Positions 60,439 through 64,000 of a stretch of DNA of 64,000 nt are shown piece by piece. Within the stretch, counting starts at the first letter, position 1. Each line of letters starts with the position of its first letter. The DNA is from Microbispora hainanensis. GTDB taxonomy: Bacteria; Actinomycetota; Actinomycetes; Streptosporangiales; Streptosporangiaceae. The stretch is from positions 8,494,001 through 8,558,000 of the forward strand of contig NZ_CP108086.1 in NCBI RefSeq assembly GCF_036186745.1. The letters are read 5' to 3'. A program made the position numbers and the translations under genes. Under the pieces are notes generated by a model. The model was not told the DNA's origin. It ran no database searches and worked only from the letters and a program-made list of their open reading frames with translations.

Positions 60439-61407
60439 ATGCGGTCGTCAGACCCCGCAGCCGTCCCCACGCCGCTGCCCATGGCGACCTCCTTGGCATC
60501 GGCGATGGCGACCTCTTCGCCCCTGCCGATCATCGGCCCACCGCGATTCTTTGTCATCGCGAGGGCTCCACTCGCACGCTTTCCGAATAAGTCCAAGACG
60601 GCAATCTTCACTCCGGTACGGCCCGCCGTGCACGACGCCACAACCGGAGAGTTCCTGGCCGCCATCCCTCTGCCGGCAGGAGTGCGCTCCTCCTGGCAAG
60701 TTCTAGCCGCGGCACCCGACAACCGCACCTTTGTACTGTCCGGATGGACCGGGCCGGACTCTCCTCTCCGATTCTTCCGCGTCCACCTCGCCGAGGACGG
60801 GTCGCCGAGCGACCCGATACCCGTCCCCGGACTCGAGAGCGACGCACTGGGCGCCGGATACATCCTCGCCCTGAGCCCGGACGCCACGAGACTGGCCTAC
60901 GCCGCCTCCATCCCGGGTGGAGCGAAGATCTCTGTTGTCGATCTCGCCACCGGGCAGCGCCGCGACTGGAGCACGCGAGTGTCCGTGGTGACCGGCCTGG
61001 CCTGGGCCCCGGACGGTCAGCGGATCGCACTGGTGGTCGGTGGCTGGGGCATCGGCGTCCTCGACCTCGGCTTGAAGGGATCCGATCTGCTGGCCGCCAC
61101 CCGCCTCGTCAAACCGAGCAACGACCTGCCATTCCTGGAATCTGTGGCCTACACCCCCGATGGCAGTGCCCTGATCTACTCGGCCGGTCATGCCATAATG
61201 CGCATCCCGGTCGACGGTAGAGGGAAATCGCAGGTTCTCGCGCGGCTCACCCTCCGTTTCAGCCTTGATGGAACCGGCCAATACCTGCTCTACGTGCACC
61301 GATGGCGGGGCTTTCGAGTCGATCTTGCCAATGGTTCGACCACGCCGATGCCGATCAAGACCGATGAGCACCCCGGCGAGGGCGACTCCCCGAACGCCGC
61401 CTGGTGA
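60439..61407 (+). CDS. WD40-like beta-propeller protein, N-terminus probably lost
   Basis: 322 codons. From about residue 60 on the protein looks like an intact six-blade propeller: NRTFVLSGWTGPDSPLRFFRVHL, ALSPDATRLAYAASIPGGAKISVVDLATG, GLAWAPDGQRIALVV, VAYTPDGSALIYSAG, FSLDGTGQYLLYVH. Relatives normally begin with a cytoplasmic region and a membrane helix; the first 50 codons here look like unrelated sequence and lack a ribosome site. I therefore suspect a 5'-truncated gene. ATG 60439 is nominal. Confidence 0.55.
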   Translation: MRSSDPAAVPTPLPMATSLASAMATSSPLPIIGPPRFFVIARAPLARFPNKSKTAIFTPVRPAVHDATTGEFLAAIPLPAGVRSSWQVLAAAPDNRTFVLSGWTGPDSPLRFFRVHLAEDGSPSDPIPVPGLESDALGAGYILALSPDATRLAYAASIPGGAKISVVDLATGQRRDWSTRVSVVTGLAWAPDGQRIALVVGGWGIGVLDLGLKGSDLLAATRLVKPSNDLPFLESVAYTPDGSALIYSAGHAIMRIPVDGRGKSQVLARLTLRFSLDGTGQYLLYVHRWRGFRVDLANGSTTPMPIKTDEHPGEGDSPNAAW

Positions 61408-61610
61408 TGACCCCATCCGAGAGCCATCGCGCGGGCGGCGGTCGACGTGGTCGCCAAACAGCTCTCCGCGACCTGGCGTGCATGGGCCATGACAGTGTGC
61501 GCGCCGCGATGATCTACCAGCACCGCACCGCTGAGGCAGACCACAAGATCGCCAATGTCATGAACGGCAAGATCGCACAAGTCCTACCGACTGAGGCGAG
61601 TGGTCACTGA
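61404..61610 (+). pseudogene. C-terminal remnant of a tyrosine integrase
   Basis: LRDLACMGHDSVRAAMIYQHRTAEADHKIANVMN is the end of an actinomycete site-specific integrase, with the catalytic His in MGHDS and nucleophile Tyr in IYQH. The N-terminal 350 residues are missing. It stops 84 bases from tRNA-Val, the expected site for such an integrase gene. Confidence 0.75.
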
Positions 61611-61650
61611 GCAAGATCGATTGCGTTCGCTAATGGCACGTTAATGGTAC

Positions 61651-61687
61651 GAGCCCCGTGTTCCCTGATGGGAGACGGGGCTCTTTT
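61651..61687 (+). terminator. Rho-independent-like terminator between integrase remnant and tRNA
   Basis: GAGCCCCGT (61651-61659) pairs with ACGGGGCTC (61675-61683), followed by TTTT on the plus strand. Just before it TAATGGCACGT and TAATGGTACGA are an 11-base direct repeat (61631-61652), possibly part of an attachment region. Confidence 0.65.
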
Positions 61688-61693
61688 CGCAGG

Positions 61694-61765
61694 TGGGCGG
61701 TACTGGGTTCGAACCAGTGACCCCTCGCTTGTAAGGCGAGTGCTCTACCGCTGAGCTAACCGCCC
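61694..61765 (-). tRNA. tRNA-Val (anticodon TAC)
   Basis: 72 bases with a complete cloverleaf: 7-base acceptor stem GGGCGGT/ACCGCCC, D arm GCTC...GAGC, anticodon stem CTCGC/GCGAG with loop CTTACAA, and T loop TTCGAAC. Discriminator A; CCA is not encoded. The integrase remnant lies at its 3' side. Confidence 0.98.
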
Positions 61766-61780
61766 GGACCGGACTACACC

Positions 61781-62737
61781 TTACGACACCGACCCGCCTC
61801 TCAGCACATCGAGTGACCAGTCGGCGCCCGCGTCGCCGTCTCCCGCGGCCTGCCAGCCGAGTAGGGCCGCGCCCAGCATGCCCGCCCGGGTGCCCAGGGC
61901 GGCCGGGCGTACGGGCGGGGGCTCGCGGAAGGCCAGCCGACCGGCGAGCCGCTCCTTCAACGGCTCGAACAGGGTTGCGCCTGCCTCCGCCAGGCCGCCG
62001 CCGATGACGATCAGGGCCGGGTCGAGCACGAGCACGTACGACGCGAGGGCGATGGCCAGGGCCTCGATCGCCTCGCCGAACACCTCGGCGGCCACCGGGT
62101 CTCCCGCGACCGCGAGTTCGACGACCTCCTTCGCTGTCGCCGTACGGCCGGAGCGGTCGGTGAAGCGCCGGGCCACGGCCGAGGCGGAGGCGTAGGTCTC
62201 CAGGCAGCCGATCTGCCCGCAGGCGCACTTCTCCCCCGCGGGCCAGACGGCCGCGTGCCCGATCTCGCCGCCCCACCCATGCGCTCCGCCGTACGGCTCG
62301 CCGCGGAGCACCACCGCTCCCGCGATGCCGGTGCCGATGGGCAGGAAGAGGAAATCGGCGACGTCGCGGCCCGCGCCGAAGACGCTCTCGGCCAGGCCGC
62401 CCGTACGGACGTCGTGGCCGAGCCGCGCCGGGACGCCCGGCGGCGTGAACGCCTCGGCGGGCACGTCGCGCCAGCCGATGTTGGCCGAATAGACGGCGGT
62501 GGACGCGGTGACGATGCCCGGTACGGCCAGGCCAACCCCGGCGGGCTCGGCGCCATACCGGGAGCGGCCGAGGTCGGCGATCTCGCCGACGTAGGCGCGC
62601 ACGGCGTCCACGACCGCGTCAGGACCGTCCTCACGCCCCGTGGGACGCCCGGCGAGGACGGTGACCTCGCCGCGCCGGGTGACGAGGCCGCCCTTCATGG
62701 AGGTGCCGCCCACGTCCAGGGCGACGACGTACGTCAC
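61781..62737 (-). CDS. ROK-family sugar kinase (glucokinase-like)
   Basis: 318 aa; GTG start overlaps the stop of the zinc-ribbon gene. ATP-binding loop ALDVGGTSMKGG at the start, IGTGIAGAVVLRG, GWGGEIGHAAV, and the zinc motif CACGQIGCLETYAS. Typical of ROK glucokinases (EC 2.7.1.2); other sugars cannot be ruled out. Paired with the zinc-ribbon gene by GTGA overlap. Confidence 0.92.
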   Translation of the reverse strand: MTYVVALDVGGTSMKGGLVTRRGEVTVLAGRPTGREDGPDAVVDAVRAYVGEIADLGRSRYGAEPAGVGLAVPGIVTASTAVYSANIGWRDVPAEAFTPPGVPARLGHDVRTGGLAESVFGAGRDVADFLFLPIGTGIAGAVVLRGEPYGGAHGWGGEIGHAAVWPAGEKCACGQIGCLETYASASAVARRFTDRSGRTATAKEVVELAVAGDPVAAEVFGEAIEALAIALASYVLVLDPALIVIGGGLAEAGATLFEPLKERLAGRLAFREPPPVRPAALGTRAGMLGAALLGWQAAGDGDAGADWSLDVLRGGSVS

Positions 62738-63060
62738 GAGCGGCCCAGGACGCGGTCGAGGGCCGCCTCCACCTCCGCGGCGAGGCCGGGCATCCGGGCG
62801 GAACCCGGCGGGCCGGCCGTGACGAGCGGCTCACCGGCGCGGGCGAGCCGCACCTCACCGCAGGAGCGGCACTCGATCTCCCCCAGGCGGCAGATCAGCG
62901 CGATCGAGCCGCACGAGGCGCACGTGTCGAGATCGAGATCGTGCACGCGCTGGCAGTCCGGGCAGACGAGGACCTGCGCCTCGTGGCGCACCGCGCGCTT
63001 CCATGGGCTGGCGCCGCGGACGGGGTCGGTCTGCCGGGCCCCGCACCGGTAGCAGGGCAT
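62734..63060 (-). CDS. Zinc-ribbon protein with four CxxC pairs
   Basis: 108 aa from ATG 63060, preceded by GGAGGCCACG. Cys pairs at 3/6, 33/36, 47/50 and 64/67 suggest two zinc ribbons. The rest is hydrophilic, and the C-terminal helix VEAALDRVLGRS is conserved-looking. It precedes the ROK kinase in one operon; function unknown. Confidence 0.8.
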   Translation of the reverse strand: MPCYRCGARQTDPVRGASPWKRAVRHEAQVLVCPDCQRVHDLDLDTCASCGSIALICRLGEIECRSCGEVRLARAGEPLVTAGPPGSARMPGLAAEVEAALDRVLGRS

Positions 63061-63131
63061 CGTGGCCTCCAAAAGGGCGAGTCGGAGTCGGAGTCGGATA
63101 TGTCAGTGCCCGGGGGCGGGCAATGAAACGA

Positions 63132-63587
63132 TCAGATGTCCGCGAGCGCCTTGCGGTACTCGTCGAGATCGCGTGCGGAACCGATCGGGTTGACGACCTT
63201 CCAGCGCACGATGCCTTCGCCGTCGATGATGAACGTGCCCCGGAGCGCGAGGCCCCTGTCCTCATCGAGGACACCGTACGCCCGGGCGACCTCACCGTGG
63301 GGCCAGAAATCCGACAACAGGGGAAAAGTGAAACCCTCCTGGTCGGCCCAGGCACGCTGGCTGAACATCGAGTCGACCGACACCGCCAGCACCTGGACGT
63401 GCGGAGGCAGGGAGCCGGCGAGCTCGTCGCGGATGGCCGCGAGCTCGCCATGGCAGACGGGGCTGAAGGACAGGGGATAGAAGACGAGCATCACGGTTTT
63501 TCCCCGCAGGCCGGACAGGCGCACGGGGACTCCGTGCTGGTCCTTGAGCGCGAAATCCGGAGCCCGCTGCCCGACCTCTATCGCCAT
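63132..63587 (-). CDS. AhpE-like 1-Cys peroxiredoxin
   Basis: 151 aa. Peroxidatic Cys45 lies in YPLSFSPVCHGELAAIRDEL; it is the only cysteine, so this is a 1-Cys enzyme that reduces peroxides and needs an external thiol (mycoredoxin/mycothiol is the known partner for AhpE). VSVDSMFSQRAWAD and GTFIIDGEGIVRWKVV are family strands. Next to the DUF3052 gene, as in many actinomycetes. Confidence 0.9.
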   Translation of the reverse strand: MAIEVGQRAPDFALKDQHGVPVRLSGLRGKTVMLVFYPLSFSPVCHGELAAIRDELAGSLPPHVQVLAVSVDSMFSQRAWADQEGFTFPLLSDFWPHGEVARAYGVLDEDRGLALRGTFIIDGEGIVRWKVVNPIGSARDLDEYRKALADI

Positions 63588-63619
63588 GAGCAGTCCCTCC
63601 CCAGGTGTCCGCTCATCAT

Positions 63620-63653
63620 CCTGCCGTACGGCATCCCCGGGCCGTACGGCAGG
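63620..63653. terminator. Perfect hairpin after the DUF3052 gene
   Basis: CCTGCCGTACGGC (63620-63632) and GCCGTACGGCAGG (63641-63653) pair over 13 bases around ATCCCCGG. It follows the DUF3052 stop by 7 bases on the minus strand. Confidence 0.8.
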
Positions 63654-63660
63654 GCAATAC

Positions 63661-64000
63661 TCAGCGGCGGGCCTTCGGGGCGACGAGCCTTGTGCCCGAC
63701 CAGTCCCTGGCGGCGCTCACGCTGCTCGTCTGCGACAGACCCGCGGTCGCCGCGTCCTCGCCGATGTCGCTGGGCTCCACGTGGCCCTCGCGCCCCGCCT
63801 TGGGGGTCAGCAGCCAGATCTGGCCTCCGTCGGCGAGTGCGGTCATCGCGTCGCTCAGCGCGTCGAAGAGGTCGCCGTCGCCGTCACGCCACCAGAGCAG
63901 CACCACGTCGACGACGTCGTCGTAGTCCTCGTCCACCAGCTCGTTGCCGGTCAGCTCCTCGATGGACTCGCGCAGCGCCTCGTCGCAGTCCTCGTCCCAG
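63661..64000 (-). CDS. DUF3052 protein, 5' end outside the window
   Basis: The partial frame runs off the right edge. The visible 112 residues contain LRESIEELTGNELVDEDYDDVVDVVLLWWRDGDGDLFDAL, DGGQIWLLTPKAGREGHVEPSDIGEDAATAGLSQTSS and a basic end TRLVAPKARR, all characteristic of DUF3052, an actinobacterial family of unknown function. Confidence 0.9.
   Translation of the reverse strand, partial: WDEDCDEALRESIEELTGNELVDEDYDDVVDVVLLWWRDGDGDLFDALSDAMTALADGGQIWLLTPKAGREGHVEPSDIGEDAATAGLSQTSSVSAARDWSGTRLVAPKARR

Noticed and set aside
60228-60887. Minus-strand frame opposite the propeller gene
   Set aside because: No motif or ribosome site, and the plus strand shows repeated propeller blades with correct codon pattern.

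Overview
The window is chromosomal DNA from a very GC-rich actinomycete, most likely of the Streptosporangiales type (Microbispora, Nonomuraea, Sphaerisporangium or a relative). Pointers are a polyphosphate glucokinase, a mycothiol-dependent maleylpyruvate isomerase-like protein, a YCII/DGPF protein paired with an ECF42-type sigma factor, Spo0M, a DUF3052 gene beside an AhpE-like peroxiredoxin, frequent GTG starts, ATGA/GTGA overlaps, apparently leaderless promoters and a tRNA without encoded CCA. The genus is inference.

Layout. 1-5505: a Cys-containing leader peptide, polyphosphate glucokinase, small housekeeping-type genes, and a stress block (Hsp20, double-domain universal stress protein, DUF1876). 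5644-9090: a tandem-repeat array, then three minus-strand genes: a Gln-rich prion-like protein, a small helical protein and a subtilase without signal peptide. 9242-17202: ArsR-SRPBCC pair, DUF429, FAD oxidoreductase, His-rich CDF metal transporter, Spo0M, and YCII plus ECF sigma factor. 17245-25077: sugar-related genes (TIM-barrel hydrolase under TetR, GH10 xylanase, epimerase, aldo/keto reductase) with MarR/hydrolase and DinB-type genes. 25339-33884: an orphan response regulator beside an ABC permease stub, a PaiB-like protein, a complete sensor kinase/regulator pair facing a membrane protein across clustered palindromes, a truncated methyltransferase and a PIG-V-like mannosyltransferase. 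34255-41763: six minus-strand genes (hydrolase, DUF3500, gamma-glutamyltransferase-like enzyme, DUF1275 protein, MFS exporter, FAD monooxygenase), mostly joined by 4-base overlaps. 42295-47613: a DesK-like two-component system and the transhydrogenase pair pntA-pntB. 47755-52713: SnoaL-like gene, ArsR-MFS-hypothetical operon, and a MerR regulator with HEAT repeats beside a second HEAT protein. 52807-56026: a TMTC-like glycosyltransferase/TPR gene split by an IS256-family element. 56465-59335: a DUF6817-VOC fusion and a large membrane protein. 59569-61765: gene remnants ending in an integrase C-terminus next to tRNA-Val, probably a decayed integrative element. 61781-64000: ROK kinase, zinc ribbon protein, peroxiredoxin and DUF3052.

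Two patterns stand out. First, short tandem repeats occur at the 3' ends of several unrelated genes, with the stop codon inside the repeated unit or repeated just downstream. Second, the Gln-rich protein / helical protein / subtilase cassette is the best candidate for an undescribed system. Several loci are broken (IS insertion, deletion scar, frameshifts, truncations), so the window also records recent rearrangement. Functions rest on motifs and remembered family features; no database search was run.
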